NCBI GenBank assembly: GCA_028673005.1
Contig: CM054114.1
Coordinates: 125,145,307 to 125,209,306 of the forward strand
Reading direction: 5' to 3'
DNA length: 64,000 nt
Source of the DNA: Tanypteryx hageni
Lineage: Eukaryota > Arthropoda > Insecta > Odonata > Petaluridae
Part shown: piece by piece, positions 23,058-36,401 of the stretch
Position numbering within the stretch: the stretch's first letter is position 1
How the letters are laid out: every line of letters starts with the position of its first letter
Notes under the pieces: generated by a model
Database searches by the model: none
Told to the model about the DNA's origin: nothing
The model's input: the letters and a program-made list of their open reading frames with translations, nothing else
Position numbers and translations under genes: made by a program

Positions 23058-23145
23058 GTAAAATAAAGAGACTTGTTGTAATTACACATAAATTTATAAT
23101 TTTTTATAAATTTATGTGGAATCACAACAAGTCTCTTTATTTTAC
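23058..23145. repeat. 88-bp hairpin with perfect 22-bp outer stem
   Basis: GTAAAATAAAGAGACTTGTT (23058 onward) is the exact complement of the right arm ending at 23145, perfect over 22 bp. The inner part (ACATAAATTTATA / TATAAATTTATGT) also pairs after a few mismatches, leaving a loop of about five bases. No coding or pol III signals are seen. Confidence 0.8.
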
Positions 23146-24770
23146 CTTTTATGTATGGTCATTGAGCGAATACTTTTTGTCTTCCCTAACCGATTAAAAA
23201 AATACTTCTCCTGCAACTAGTGAATTCATATTAATTATTCTTTAAGAAATGATATCCATAGTTGAAAGAATGATGTGACCAATTAAGAGTAGAAAACCGT
23301 GGTTATACATTTAGTCACAAACACTTTGAAAAACTATCTACTAATAAGTTTTATCCTTCTCTAACGTTGGAAGATATAGATAGATGTAGATAGATATGCG
23401 TCTTTTTTTGGGCGAGATTGAGACTAAGCAGTCTCTTCTTCCATTTAACCCATTGTCAATTACATACAGAAAGACAATAACAAAGAAAAAAAAATAGAAT
23501 AAAAGATTACATAAAATAAATTACTACATAAATAAAATGCCATGTTAGCATTTTTGGAAATAAAAAGAGATGGAGATTTGTTGTTTGTGGAGAAAAACAA
23601 GGGAAAATTAAGATACTATTTCCTAGTAAAAACCCCACTGCAGGGAAACACCCACACAAGAAGGGGAGGTAGATGCTCTCGCATCCTGGTAGGGAGAGAG
23701 GAAAGGGATGGGAGGGTGAGAATTGCATCAGTTAGGAGGGTTGGTGAATGCGCGCGCATACTGAAAGCTCTACAGCGGTAGTGTCTATAATTGCTGTAGG
23801 AGGGAGGAGGAGTTGGGGGCTAAAGCGACCAGGTTTCAGGGGTAGAGCCCTTACTTTCCAAAAAGAGAAGTTTTTATGATGTGATTGCATCTTTACCGAA
23901 AACTGGAAATAAAAAATTTCTCACATAAAATGAATCGAATTACTACGAAAGTAAAAAGATAGTTTCGGAAATAACTTCGAGATCGACATATTTGCTCGGG
24001 AATTCCTCTTAAGAAGGTTTAACCGTAACACCTACGTTTTTTCTTGAAAAAGCATGATTTATTCCAGAGTAATTTTTCAACATAAATCATCTTGAAGCTA
24101 TTTCACACGCGAACAGATTTCATATTCCCTCACAAACTTTACCTTCTTTTCCCACCACCTGGAAGAAAAATACCATTCTTTCTCTTCCTCCGTCTCATCC
24201 CCGGCATTACGATTCGCCCGAGAAAGGCGAAAACACCTTCGCAGAGAAAACTTTTCTAGCGTATCATTTGCGACCGGTGCGATCCTGCCGCAACTCAAAC
24301 GACGATTCTTTCCGAAAAAAGACAAAATAACAAAAAAAATCCGGCGCAGTTGCACTCATACCGCAGTGTTTTGTCGAGATGGGATCGGCATTTGCGCAAC
24401 TGCTCGTCTTATGGATGAAAGGGTGCGATGAGAGAGTCTTACCAGTTCGATTGGAGGGAAGAAAGGGGAAAGGGAGGTGAATGTGAGGGAGAGGGAAGAA
24501 AGTAGGGAGGTGGGAAGAGAAGAAGGGGGGAGGGGGAGAAAGATTAGACTCATTCCGTTGCCAAAGATCGTCTCGGCATGGAAACTCAAATGAATCGGCG
24601 GTAGTGGGAAATATTCCTCGATTTTATTCAATTCCGTCTAATTTGAGAGTGAAATCAGAAGTAAGAATCTGCGTACATATTAGCAGAAATATCTTTTTAA
24701 AAATATCTACAAGGAACTCACTAGAGAATTATCTAACTCATCTTATGGCTTAAGAGAAATTCAAGAATAA
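23146..24770. other. Gene-free stretch with purine-rich segments
   Basis: A GATAGATGTAGATAGATA tract lies near 23380. The segments at 23640-23860 and 24455-24545 are G/A-rich. Frames of 73-91 codons over them are explained by the strand skew. No gene is recognised. Confidence 0.5.
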
Positions 24771-24778
24771 CCGCTGAA

Positions 24779-24960
24779 TTGAAAAACCAAGCCCTAATCT
24801 CCGATAGTAGATTCTTCAGGATCTTCTTTCGGCGATTCACCGCTGAAGACGGCTTTGCATTGGAGCCGAAATGCGCATCTGGTTTTTCACATGGGAGTAA
24901 ACGAAGCGCGTACTTGATTTTTCAACTCCTGATACATAAGTATCTGTTCTTGAAAGTATT
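24779..24960. mobile_element. Fold-back MITE copy, degenerate
   Basis: The core CTGAAGACGGCTTTGCATTG followed by GAGCCGAAATGCGCATCTGG matches the family at 47.5 and 54.3 kb. CCGATAGTAGATTCT is the complement of the AGAATCTACTATCGG block at 54351. The outer ends are eroded. Confidence 0.5.
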
Positions 24961-26439
24961 ACGACTACAGTTTTGGAAGCGGGAATTCCCGTTCCCGGGA
25001 ATTTACTCGATATTTCTTATTCTCGATTCCCGGGAAAATTAATGATTTCTGGGAATTGTTCATTTGAATTTTGATCCCAGTCAAGATTTTCCAGAATTGC
25101 CTTAATAGCTGTCTTTTTTTAGATATTCCTCCGAATTTCAGCCCCAAATGTTAAGCTATCAAATTAGTTTTGATTTTTTGGTTTTTGTGTTGTACCAATA
25201 GAATTTCTGATGATAACTAAATATTTTTTCAGTGAATACTATTTAGTAACTGAGTTATTAGGAGTTTAAGATTAAGGATCAGGTTGCGTTTCTCGCTATT
25301 AATTCAATTTTAATGGAGAGCTAATACAATGTCTAAATGGCTTCTTCTCGCGCCCGTGAATGTCATTATTAAAAAAAAATTCCTAAAGTAATGGTTGCAT
25401 GTTGTATGGATCTGAAACTAGGCGCTAAAGTGAACTACCTTCCTTTCCTATTCTTCTTCCTTCCCCCCTTCACTCCTCCCCTAATCGACCAAATTAGCTA
25501 CTCTGACCAAGTGAATTATACATAAACTAGGGAGACGCCCGTTGAAATTCAAAGGGAAAGTTTTTTTATGAAATTTTGTGAATAGATGCGACGCGAAGCT
25601 ATTACCTAAATCAATGGTACCCAATTACACCAAACCGGCAACAATGAAAATCACTAAGAATGCGTCAAATTCTCGCATTAACAAGATTGAAAAGTATACT
25701 CCATAAATGGAATACAATGAGATTTCAAAGGCGTTCTTAATGGGAAATACGTATGAAACGGTATCGAATTTTTATCTCCGAAACCATAACTCGTAGTTAT
25801 ATTGCCTTGCGGACTTTCTTATATTAAATTTTGTTCTCTATCCGAATAAAGTTTTTAATCTATACCTTACAGATCATATAAGAGCTAGGGAGAGAAAAGT
25901 TTGGTATTTCATTGTTGCTTGACGGATGCGCATTAAAAACTGATCTGGTGATCGATTCGACGCGCATTCAAAAATCGATGGCAGGAAAACAAACGTTCGT
26001 TCTTTTAGGCGTTCGTTGTTTCAAGTTTCGAACTCCTACGATGATTTTAAGTAATTTTAATATGCGAATGATTAATGTTCTACATTAAAATGTATTCCTT
26101 CTTGCATATAACGCAACGAATGTTGTTTACATTAGTTGCCATGGAAATAATTTTCCTCTCTCTCTCGTATTAAAGCATTCAAAGCACGCTTTAGCCCATA
26201 GGGAATTAAATGACAATAGGATTTTGAGGTTTAACATTGTAATTGGTTTACAAGGTATCTAACATTCCGTTAAAATGGCAAGATTTCCCCAAAATATGTG
26301 AATTAAACGTTTAACATGAGGAACTGCGAACTGTAAGATGAACAGAATAAGAAATATTATATTTTTTCTTTAAAATGGTTTAAATCGAAAATCTTTGGTT
26401 AATTCTTCCTAATTTAGATCTCAAAAAGACGAAATGCCT
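24961..26439. other. Gene-free stretch
   Basis: Near 24975-25060 GGGAATTCCCG and CCCGGGAA words repeat on both strands and give small palindromes. Otherwise AT-rich with no recognised gene or element. Confidence 0.5.
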
Positions 26440-26630
26440 GCACGTCGAAAAGTCGACGTTTACGTGTTATTTTATGGGAACTGGAAATGTTTTCCTTGGA
26501 ATTGAACCCAGTATTTTTCGAGTTTTTTTCGTCATCACCTTAAAATAGGTAAATCGAGCATTCCTGGCAAGTTTCAAAAATGTATCTTGATAGCGTGACA
26601 GAGGGAGCCACAAAGGGACAGAAGAAGGGT
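26440..26630 (-). repeat. Third, decayed copy of the B-box dispersed repeat
   Basis: TTCCTTGGAATTGAACCCAG at 26492 and CCTGGCAAGTTTCAAAAATG correspond, in the same order, to the B-box and TTTCATGAAAATCGG blocks at 1229/1318 and 1921/2008. The terminal ACAGAGGGAGCCACAAAGGG stands where those copies have GGACGGACAGACA. Divergence is high. Confidence 0.4.
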
Positions 26631-29085
26631 CTTATATATTTTAGATTGTTTTTAAACCCCTTTCATACATGTTCTACCCTCAATTTTAACTATGAGGGAA
26701 TTGCATTATAGGATACATTAATAGTTGGTCTCTTGTTATCTCTACATCGTCAACATCGAGGAAGGATCGGTTGCGCAATTCAAAGTACGTATGAATATTG
26801 AGTTTGCTAACAATTTGTCGCAAATAATGTATCACATGTTATTGGAATATATTAAAGACTTACGTATTTACGTTGTTTCAATAATAAATACCATGTTTAA
26901 ATGAAAAATAGTGCATTTGATATTAAAAATGCAAAATCATTCTTATTCTCCCGAGATATTAGAAAATCTAATCCCCGTTTCCCGTGAAAAAAATATCGCT
27001 GGGAACCCAAAACTCTAATTACGACGAAAATAGGATGACGGGTGAATTTTATTGTGGCAAATTAAACAAGTGGAAGTGTGAAAAGTTTTGTGATTAAAAT
27101 TATCGATCTATGCGGTTTTCATCGGTATTTATTTCTCTTTCGTTTTTCATCTATTGACTTAAATTAAAAATATTGTCTTCTAAAACTTTACACAACCGCT
27201 GGGTACGAAATGTATTAGAGACAGATAAACGACTCCTATGTCCAGCATCTCCGTTTCTCTCCTACCATCTCCGTTAATAATGTCCATAGAAGAACCTGAG
27301 AAACCTAGACCATTTAAGAAAGTTTCTGTCAATGCTATTTCAATGTACCCCAATAAAAAATAAACACCTTAGATGTTCTGGACCTAAAAAATAGAAAGGT
27401 ATGAGCCGAAAAAATTTCTTTTAGATGCATGCATGCATATATATGTATGTATATGTACGTATGTTGGTGAAAATGAAGATTGGAATAAAATGTTTTATAT
27501 TTAGTCGCATCGTTTCTTTCTCCCCGATATTTCCCATTCGATGCAATTATTTCGTAAAATTTCGATAATCGCCTTATACCTTTAGTGCATACGCTAAAAT
27601 TAACCCTTATCCCATTCGCCCATTATCCAATTATCCCCGCCACCATTCGAATTATTCCAGGTACAACGGAAATGCGTTCGTGATTACATCTTTGCACGAG
27701 AAGTCTAGCTGGATGAGCTCTTTCGCGGTCGATGCATCATTGCGAGCCTTTAAAACACGTCGGCCGTGAGTCGACGCAGTCAACTGCTGTTATGAACGAT
27801 TTTTTCTTTGCATCCTTGCTTTGAGATCGACGGCGCAGACAGTACGCGCCAGTCGTACCTTCCTCTTTAATGTGTCCCCTGTGGTTAAATCACGTTTAGA
27901 GGTATCTCGAGAGTCAGGAGACGGGACCATTAGCTGAGAAGAAGACCACCTGCCGCTCGGGAACTCATTATAAAACACGGAGAATTTACATGTTTCGTTT
28001 GCCAATCACGAAATTTCAACAAAAGTCGGGAGTTTCTGCCGGAAAGTGTCCTGCAACTTGAGTGAATTCTTCTAGTTCTTTTTTATTTTGAGGTAAATTT
28101 ATGCTTGGAGGAAAAGTTGGAAGAAGAGGGATGAAAAGTGCACTGATAAAGAGTTGCCAAGTTGCGTAGGAAGATCATTGGACGAAGGGGAATGGAATGT
28201 CGCCGATCAATGGGGAGCGGGGAGAGAAGAGAGGTGGGGTAGAGGGGGGGAGAGGGGATGGAGGGAGAGGGACGGCTTATTTGAATCAAGATAGGTACAT
28301 CGGTGGAGGGCGAACATCGAACTTGGTCAACCGGCTTTGCATAATGGCTAACCAACGAGAATGGGTGAATCAAGAATTTCAAGTCTTTTTGTGGCTGTCC
28401 TCTTCCACTGTTTCTTTTCTTACGCCGACCATAAAAATTTCCAGACTTTACAGTTTTAAAAAATCTCGGCTGGTAAATGACTGTAGTAATTTCTGACCAA
28501 AAAATTATCTAGAGACTTTTTGAATTTTCTTGCTTAAATCCATGCAATCCGAAACATGTTACGTGTTCACGACGACGATTGTTTGGATTATGTGAGCATA
28601 CGGGAGCGTAAGTCCGTGTGAGTGTGTGCGCGCGCGCGTGGTGTTTATAGGCGTGATGAGAGAATATTCATTAGAGCCTGCACACACGTCTCCCAAGCTC
28701 ACGCGGGATATTGTGTAATCCTGCTTACCCATGCAAATTTAAAATAATCATGGACAAAGAGTAGATGACGCAGCAACTTTTCATCGGTACTGGAATGTCC
28801 CTTTAAGAATATCTTGACAACCACGCAATGTTGATGGTTATTCTCATGGGATCGATAATTTCATTCGCATTTAACAGTCACGAGAAAAATCCACATAGCT
28901 CATTAAAAATATATTCATAAGATTAAAAGATAATGTCACAATATTCTATGGAATAATTTCAATAGATATAATATTCCTATGTATAACTACATACTCGTTG
29001 TCATGATAAGTCGTATTATAAGATACGAAATATTTTACAATGGTCGACTTAAGTTTTAAATATGGCAACTAAAAATTGCGGGAAT
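26631..29085. other. Gene-free stretch
   Basis: AT-rich with small simple repeats: ATGCATGCATGCATATATAT at 27426 and GTGTGTGCGCGCGCGCGTGG at 28623. A G/A-rich segment at 28205-28270 opens 99-codon frames on both strands. CpG-richer sequence at 27660-27990 has no recognisable coding content. Confidence 0.5.
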
Positions 29086-29960
29086 TTATATTTGGAGCTT
29101 GAAATTTTTGGAAATTCTCGAATTCTTGGAATTTTTGAAAATTTTGGAATTTTTCTAATTCGTGGAGTATTTGGAATTTTTGAAAATTTACGAATTTTTG
29201 GAAAGTTTAGAATTTTTTGAATCTTAAAATTTTCGAATTTTTTTAAAATATTGGAATTTTTGAAAATTTTCGAATTTTTGATATTTTGGAATTTTTTGTA
29301 TGATTTATATTTTTGTAAAAAATCGAAATATTAGAAAAATGCCAAGCATTACTTTAAAAAAATTTTTAAATCCGATAATTTTCAAAAATTCAAAATATGT
29401 ACTGTCAAACCGCGATTTAGTGCCACCGTTTATTCACTCTTAGGTTAGCGCGAAAGCGAGGGTGGCCGAGGAAATGCTTGACCAATGAAATCATAAAATC
29501 AAAGTTCGGTTCAAAACGGTTATCGGGGGTGGCACCATATAGGGGGGCATTCAATTGAGGTCTAACAGTATTCCAAAAAAATTAAAAATTCGAAAGATTT
29601 CAAAATTCGAAAAAAATAAAAAATCCATAATTTCCAAAAATAAAAAAACTTCAAATATTCCAAGCATTTGAAAAATTTAAAACAAGAATATCTTAAAATT
29701 TCAAAATTTTGAAAAGTTAAAAAAATTTAAAATTACAAAAACGTCGAATGTTATTTCAACAATTTCTATAATCTAAAAGTGAAAAATTACAAAAATTTCG
29801 AGAATTTCGAAGATTACGAAAATTAAAATCGTCAAAACTAAAAATTACAAAACAAACCTTATAAAAATGTTTAAAATTCGGACTTCTTTTAAATTTCAAA
29901 ATTTCAACAATTAAAAATTAAAAAACTCAAAATTTTTAAAAATATAAATATAACAATGAT
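29086..29960. repeat. Degenerate AT-rich array with inverted halves
   Basis: From 29086 to about 29395 the plus strand repeats TTGGAATTTTTGAAAATTTT and variants with CGAATTTT, at a period of roughly 10-20 bp. From 29571 to about 29960 the same words appear in reverse complement (ATTCCAAAAA, AATTCGAAAA, TTTCAAAATTC). The two halves therefore form a very large imperfect inverted repeat, split near the middle by a 167-bp MITE. No coding is possible here. Confidence 0.7.
29402..29568. mobile_element. TA-target MITE, 167 bp, complete copy
   Basis: TA duplications flank it at 29400-29401 and 29569-29570. The terminal inverted repeats are CTGTCAAACCGCGATTTAG on the left and CTGTTAGACCTCAATTGAA on the right, reverse-complemented, continuing to a shared TGCC. 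TA targets and CTGT/CAGT ends suggest the Tc1/mariner/pogo group; without a transposase the superfamily is inference. The copy at 4188-4374 shares GGCAC-ATATAGGGGGG. Confidence 0.75.
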
Positions 29961-32900
29961 TCGAAACTATTTCAAAATTCGACATTTTTGAAGCCGAAAT
30001 ATTTTGTCACATCGTCTTATTGTCGTTGAATTCGGTCATATAAGAAATTACTCGACTATTCACTTTTTCCATCTAATTATCTCTAACTCATAGTCTTTCC
30101 CGGTAAAGAGCGTTATTATATTGTTAACATGTATTCTGATTAGGAAATCTTGATATAAAACATCGATTTCAATCCCCAAACTCTAAATGTAACTATTTCA
30201 TCCTAGGAGCAAAACAGTAGACGTAAAAGAAGATCCCAATTGTAAGTCCTTTGAGCCAAAAAAGGATAATATTCGCAAATATGACGATGGGAAGTGGGTT
30301 TGATTTTTTTTGGAGAGATTTCAAAGAGTGTATTTGTAAGTCGATTTCGGGAACCTTGAGGCCTCTAGAGTGTGAGGGTGATTTCAACGCCTGGTTATGT
30401 TTCAGTTATCGCAAAAACGGACCTCGATTCTCAAAACCAGTAGCAGCAGTGCTATAAACCAACACATCGGAGGAGCCGCGGACCAATAAATTTTCTCCTG
30501 TAAACTGCAACGGAGATGCAAAGAAAAATTGGTATCATTTCCTTCACACTCACGGAGATTAAATTAAGTTAGCCTACGTATGAGAGAAGGAAATTCTCCC
30601 AATTTATTCTCTGATCGAACATGTTAAAACACTTTATGAAAATCGCCCAAATAATATAATCGATCCAAAAGAAATTCAGTCCATACTGAATCGTATTTTT
30701 TTAATCGTATAAATCACCATTAAAATATACCTATCTATTTGGCGCGCAATTGCATAAGCAAATCATAACCGTAGTTTTAATTAATTTCTCATTTATTAGC
30801 ATAAAAAACGTCAGCTTCTAAGGATACATAAAAAAATAAATTTATGCATTTTAGGACAAATATCGCTAACATTAATTTAAAAAATCTGGTTTGGCAAATT
30901 ATTAATTTATTATGATTAATTGGAAATCAAGCTCTTTCACAAAGAAAAAATATAATTTCGCTAATACGCGTAAAATATTTATTTACAATGTATTATATAA
31001 TAACCCGTTTCGCAAAACGGTATTTCAACGCTGGTCATGAAACCTGAATGTAATTCCTTTCGATGGAAAGGCCTCCATTATCAAATGCGTCAGTACAAGT
31101 CTGCGACCACCAGACCGGTTAAATTGGAGAAGGAAAAAATGAGATAAAAACTCTGTGATGGGTGCCACAAAAGAGAAAGTGAGCGTTCCCTCGTTTGGTG
31201 CCATTCACCATTGGAAAGAAGATACTCAATTCGCTCAATTAGTGAATCGGCGTGAAGATATAGGCTGGTAAAGTGGATAGTCTAGAATGGATAAGTTTTA
31301 TAACAAGCATACGCAAAAGCCGAGACTTTTTTGCTGGCCTTTATTATGGTTTATTAGCTGATATATTCGCAACTGAGCGAACGCTAAACTTGAAAATGCC
31401 TCTACATGTTTAAGGCCGGTTTGACGAGGGACTGATTAAAATAGAACAAGCGTTTTAACAATTGTTTACATTTGAGTCGATTTAATTTTGTTGGGTGAAA
31501 CGACCCGAAAAATCACGAATTCATCGCCGTTTTTGTTAAAACGTTGCAACGAATAAATACTACAATGACAGTTGTTAAGGCGCTAGGCCATTTAATTAAA
31601 GCTATCATCAAGTGTTCGCACGATTCACAAAGATTCGGCTTACTCATCGTTTTCAGCCTATACTACGTCGTTAAACATAACTATTATACACTTATTTTCG
31701 GATAATCGATAAAAGGAAATCAATCGGTCGTCAAATGCTATTTTATTAAAACGATACGCATAAATAAATATCGCATATTTTGTATGCATAAGTCTGAAGA
31801 AGCGCTGCGAATCATTTTATTTAACTATACAGTTTTAAGTGAATCAGTAAACATGTTTTCTGAATGTTTTCTAAACCAAATATTTTAGATAATTGAAGAA
31901 TGAACTCAAAGAAAAATTTGAAAATGAACTCTATTTGAACAAAAATGGAACGTCAAATTCCACTCATGCCTATGATCAAATATGCAATATGAAAACCCCA
32001 CGACCCTTTCACCTAAAAAACAGCCGCTCTTAGCGACGATCCACCATTCCTATGTTCAGGAAAGAAATGGCGGTTTCTTTGTAATATTCCTATTGCCATT
32101 AGTAAGAATATTTACATTTTTTCTCAAGTGAGCCGTAAAAAGCAAAGAAATGTGAGACGTGGGTATGAACACCAGCAGTTAGACGCGGGTTCTAATCTCC
32201 ATCAAACTAGACGGATTTCTGCCGGTATATTTTTATAAAAATATAACTTATCGGCGATTAAACATATATATTTGGGGCGGTCTGTTCTCATCTTCTGGGA
32301 AAGATAATAAACCGGACAGTAGACAGTCGTCCTAATAGGCAATAAACGAGGAGATTTATCGGCGCAAATGAACGAGGAAAATATAAAAAAGTCTCGTGTA
32401 TAACGGGAACATATTTCAAAGGTGGACTGTCGAAACAAACACTCCTTGGCTAGGTGCGAATAACATTACCATGTGAAAAGACCCGCCGTCAAAGTTACCG
32501 ATCTTTTCGCTTTGTTCGGAAAACGATCCCATCTGAAAAGGTATACCAAAGTCGGTAATAGATCGACGCGCGATAATCCACATTATTTTCTCAATTTTTC
32601 CGATAAAAAAGCATCGCGGAGGCAATAAAACGCGGGAAAATAAAATGACCGTACGAGAGGCTGCATTTTCTGCCTCGCCGTAATAAAACGAATCAATACA
32701 AACGTCCGAACCTCACTCGAACTATTTTTTTCCTTCTGCCCGACTTGAAACGAAGCGGTGAATTTGCGAATTCCACGGCATCGCTAACACGAGATCATCG
32801 CTTTTCTCCCTCTTCTGATCGCAATGAAGGCCTTGGACCTAACGGTGAACTTGTAAAAAAAATTATCGCGCGTGAAAATCAGCATGCAAGCGATGCTGTC

Positions 32901-35105
32901 CAGAGATTGCCGAAATAACACACGTTCTCATGTTCTTCGGAGTGAAATCTAGCCGGCGAGAGAAAAAGATCGAGATTAAATGGAAAACAAATGTGAGACA
33001 GAAGGCGAAGGTTAAGAAGAGGACTTCATGAGCGGCGTTTACAGCAGGGGCGGGTCCAGAAACTCCCCGAGTGGAAAGAGATGGGGGTGATCGCCCTTCC
33101 CTATTGAATTTGCTGCTGCCGACGACGACCCTTTACATCGAATATCCCCTTTTATGACTTTCCTTTCGCTTGTCTGCAGAGCACAATCAACGAATTTTGC
33201 GTGTAGGAATCCATTCAATAGAGGGCAATGGGAACATCTAATGGAAGGGGACGATCTCCATCCCATTTGAATCCTGTCCGGATTTACTGTAAAGACTCGT
33301 CGACGGCAAAGACATATAAGAGTAATCCTATGAAAATTAGCTTGTTAGTCAAAACAAATATAATAACATACATTCATAGAAAAAAAAAGATTGTGTGTAA
33401 GATCATATTGGCAGCGCCACAATTACATTTCTCTTAATTTTTCTACTTTATCTTTTCTACTTTATACTTAATAAATATATCGCTAATAAATAAAATCTTG
33501 AAAGAAAAGAAGCAGTTAGAAAATAATAATCAATTGACCTAAAAAAATATTCTGGAAAAATTTACATGTATCTGAAATCCGCTCCATTAAGTTAATAATC
33601 TATTGGCGTTCGTAAATACGTTCATTCATTTGGCCAGCTCAAGAGCAGAAAATACACCTGAATTAACTACTCTAAATAAAATATTCCTGAGAATAGGTCC
33701 GAAAAATAATTTTTATTATTTTTATGACGCATTTAACTTAGTTGCTTTTTTATTATGATCACAGTAGCTTGGAGACACGCCGAATGTTTTTCATTGACTT
33801 TGTTTTTTATATTATAAACGTTTTGTTTAACTTTTAAACTTCACTTCTAAGCGATTGTGGAATGAAATGGGAAGTTAATTTTTGACAATATTTTATACCT
33901 ATTTTCCGCTTTTTTGCAAAATATCGAGCCATATCGACTTATTAAGTTAAAGTAAACAGTTGCTGCCAATGAAAATGTTGCCCAAAAATTGGACAAATTA
34001 TTATACTATTTCTGTAGTAGCAAATAGCAGTGCCGTAACTGTGGCTACCTGGGTTTTGGTGAAGGAATCAATGGTAGCCTCCCTCCTAAGCATTAAATAA
34101 TAAAGAAATTATTTGAACAATACCGTATAATCGCCACGATGTAATACCTGCTATTATTAATTATTATTTTAACATCGCAAGTCAAAAGATAATACAATTC
34201 TGTGAACGTACACAGGAAAGGAGAAAAAGGTTTATTAAAAAAATTATACCGTTTCTCAGTGGCCCTCTCCTTCAGTGGGCTCCATATATGCTCCGTTTAG
34301 AATGCTTAGGCGAAGGCAAGCCACCGCCCGAGGGGAGATATTAAAAAAAAAACTGCACAATAATACTTGGGAAACGGATCATTTTTTAAAGAAAAAAGCA
34401 AAAGAGGTCCTTTTTTATGGAAAAGTACCCGAGGAGGGATTTTTAAAAGAAAAATATAGAGTCAGACCGGGAAGGTAAGAGAGAGAGAGAGAGGAAAAAA
34501 ACCTTCGGAGCAAACGGATGACGGTTCGGGCCCGTCGGTAATTACACCGCATATCTCCTCGTGGCCACCTGCGACGGAGGGATAAGCAAAAAGGTTCCTT
34601 TCACCTCGGCCACTTCTTGATGAGACTATTTATCGGCGGATTCGCTGCTAAAGGGTCTCCACACACGCGCCCGCGTTCGCCCTTCTCCCTATCCAAGGAC
34701 ACGGTAAAAGCGGGTGCCTCTGTTTAAAGTGCAGGTGGTGCGGGTGCCGCCCCTTCGCCCACTGTACATCTCCCCATCTCTCTTTCTCCTTCAATCTTCT
34801 CACACCTCCCTTCCTTTCACAATTCCCCGTCTTCCCTTAGCAGAATAAGGGGTAATCTCTCAATCCACCGAAGCGACGCTACTGTCACGTGCTCGCCGAA
34901 AAATAAAATCTCATTAAAGTTTAATTTTCAGGTTTACGTACATTTCATAGGTCCCCTTAAAAAATTCCGCGTAAGTAATATAACATGCGAGGAAAGAATT
35001 GCAGAACAAATTGCATAAGGCTCTTTTCCCCTTGTTTTGGGATTATGACGTCACCGTAAGATATACCTTGGGTTGAGATCCACGGCCTCATAATATAGTC
35101 TATAC
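29961..35105. other. Gene-free stretch
   Basis: A long AT-rich interval. A GA tract lies at about 34478-34493. Sequence at 34500-34740 is GC-richer with CpG but without a recognisable frame. Frames of 63-79 codons on both strands show no family features. No tRNA, transposon end or other element was identified with confidence. Confidence 0.5.
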
Positions 35106-35347
35106 CAGGGGTGCCCACTGCTTTAGGGTATAAGATCTACTTTTCTTACGGTTATCCAGCCGAGATCAATTTTTTTTACAAATTTAAAAAGGAAATGATA
35201 TACACAAAAAGAATTTTTAATAAACGTTAATTAAACAAAAAATCATATTGACATTTTTAATGGAGTACCATAGTAATTTGTACAAAATATTAATTTTTTG
35301 AACTTCCAGCGCTTTGATCATTTGTGGGGCTGGGTGCGCACCCCTTG
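35106..35347. mobile_element. Possible hAT-like element, 242 bp
   Basis: The left end CAGGGGTGCCCACTGCTTTA followed by AGATCTACTTTT strongly resembles hAT termini. The right end reverse-complemented, CAAGGGGTGCGCACCC, is a fair partner. The flanking octamers (GTCTATAC and ATGGTGCG) do not match, so the right boundary or the duplication is uncertain. Confidence 0.5.
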
Positions 35348-36401
35348 ATGGTGCGACCCTGCTCTAAGAGCACAGGGATATCTGCGGTCTAACCACATTT
35401 GGCCCGTTTTTTTGTAGTAGCTAGTTCTAGATCCACAAAATTTATGCCTCTTGTAGCTCTCATATAAACCAATCTTCCCTGAAAATTTGACTTTTCCAAG
35501 TTGTAGGAATACAGAGCTATTGCCCTAATATAAGGACGGACATACAGACAAACCGAATACATACGTGATTAAAAAAAGCGCTAAGATCACTTCATTATAG
35601 ATTTAAACTGCTGGAAAAATTTATGTCGGAGGGACTAACGAATAAGGTAGTAGGTCTTATCAAAAGCCCGACGTATCTCGGAAGACAGGACAGTGAGGAT
35701 AAGATTCGCGAGATCGATTGTAGAACGGAGCGATATTGAGAATCGTTTCTCCCTAGGACGATAAGAGAATATAATAGAAAAAGATAAGGTAAACTAGGGA
35801 CCTTTGGGGCACTGTACTCCCTGCCATCCACCAAATGGTGATTTTCAGGATATCATGCAGATGTAGTATTACATCCCAAAATTTTACATAGTTTTCATAT
35901 TAGGCTTTACGGTCCCGGCATAGTATATTCTCGTCATAACGTAATTATTGGCCATAAAAATTGCATAATGGGCCGAGTACATTTACGTTTATATTATCGC
36001 CCTGCCAGCACCGAAAAGCGTATGGCAGGAGGTGCCATCGCACTAAATCCAATTTAGTCTGTCATAGAATTTAGGAGATAGGTCCAGTACATCTACATTT
36101 ACATGTTACCGTGAAATTCATCAGAGTGGTGGGTGGCAGGGGGTAAAATGTACCACGGCACCCCTAAGAATTTTCTCATGCAAGTTTGATTCCAGTTATA
36201 GTCTCGTATTGTCCTCGGAAAAAATGGGCCTCGATAACGCTTTGTTCTACAGTCGAACTCACGCATTTTCCATGAATTTGTCTTATAGCAACTGCGATTC
36301 CAGCAATTATTCCAACAAATATTTTCCTTAGAACTAGTCTACATCGACTTTCATTGACCCCAATAGGAAACAAGTTAGGAAAGTGTACAGTGTATCACAA
36401 A
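35348..36401. other. Gene-free stretch with a dispersed-repeat remnant
   Basis: GGACGGACATACAGACAAACC at about 35534 is the ACAGACA-type terminus also found at other arthropod repeats in this window. The 79-codon minus frame at 35595-35834 is unremarkable. Confidence 0.45.

Noticed and set aside
26391..26410. miR-9-like word TCTTTGGTTA
   Set aside because: Only ten bases match and no precursor fold is visible.
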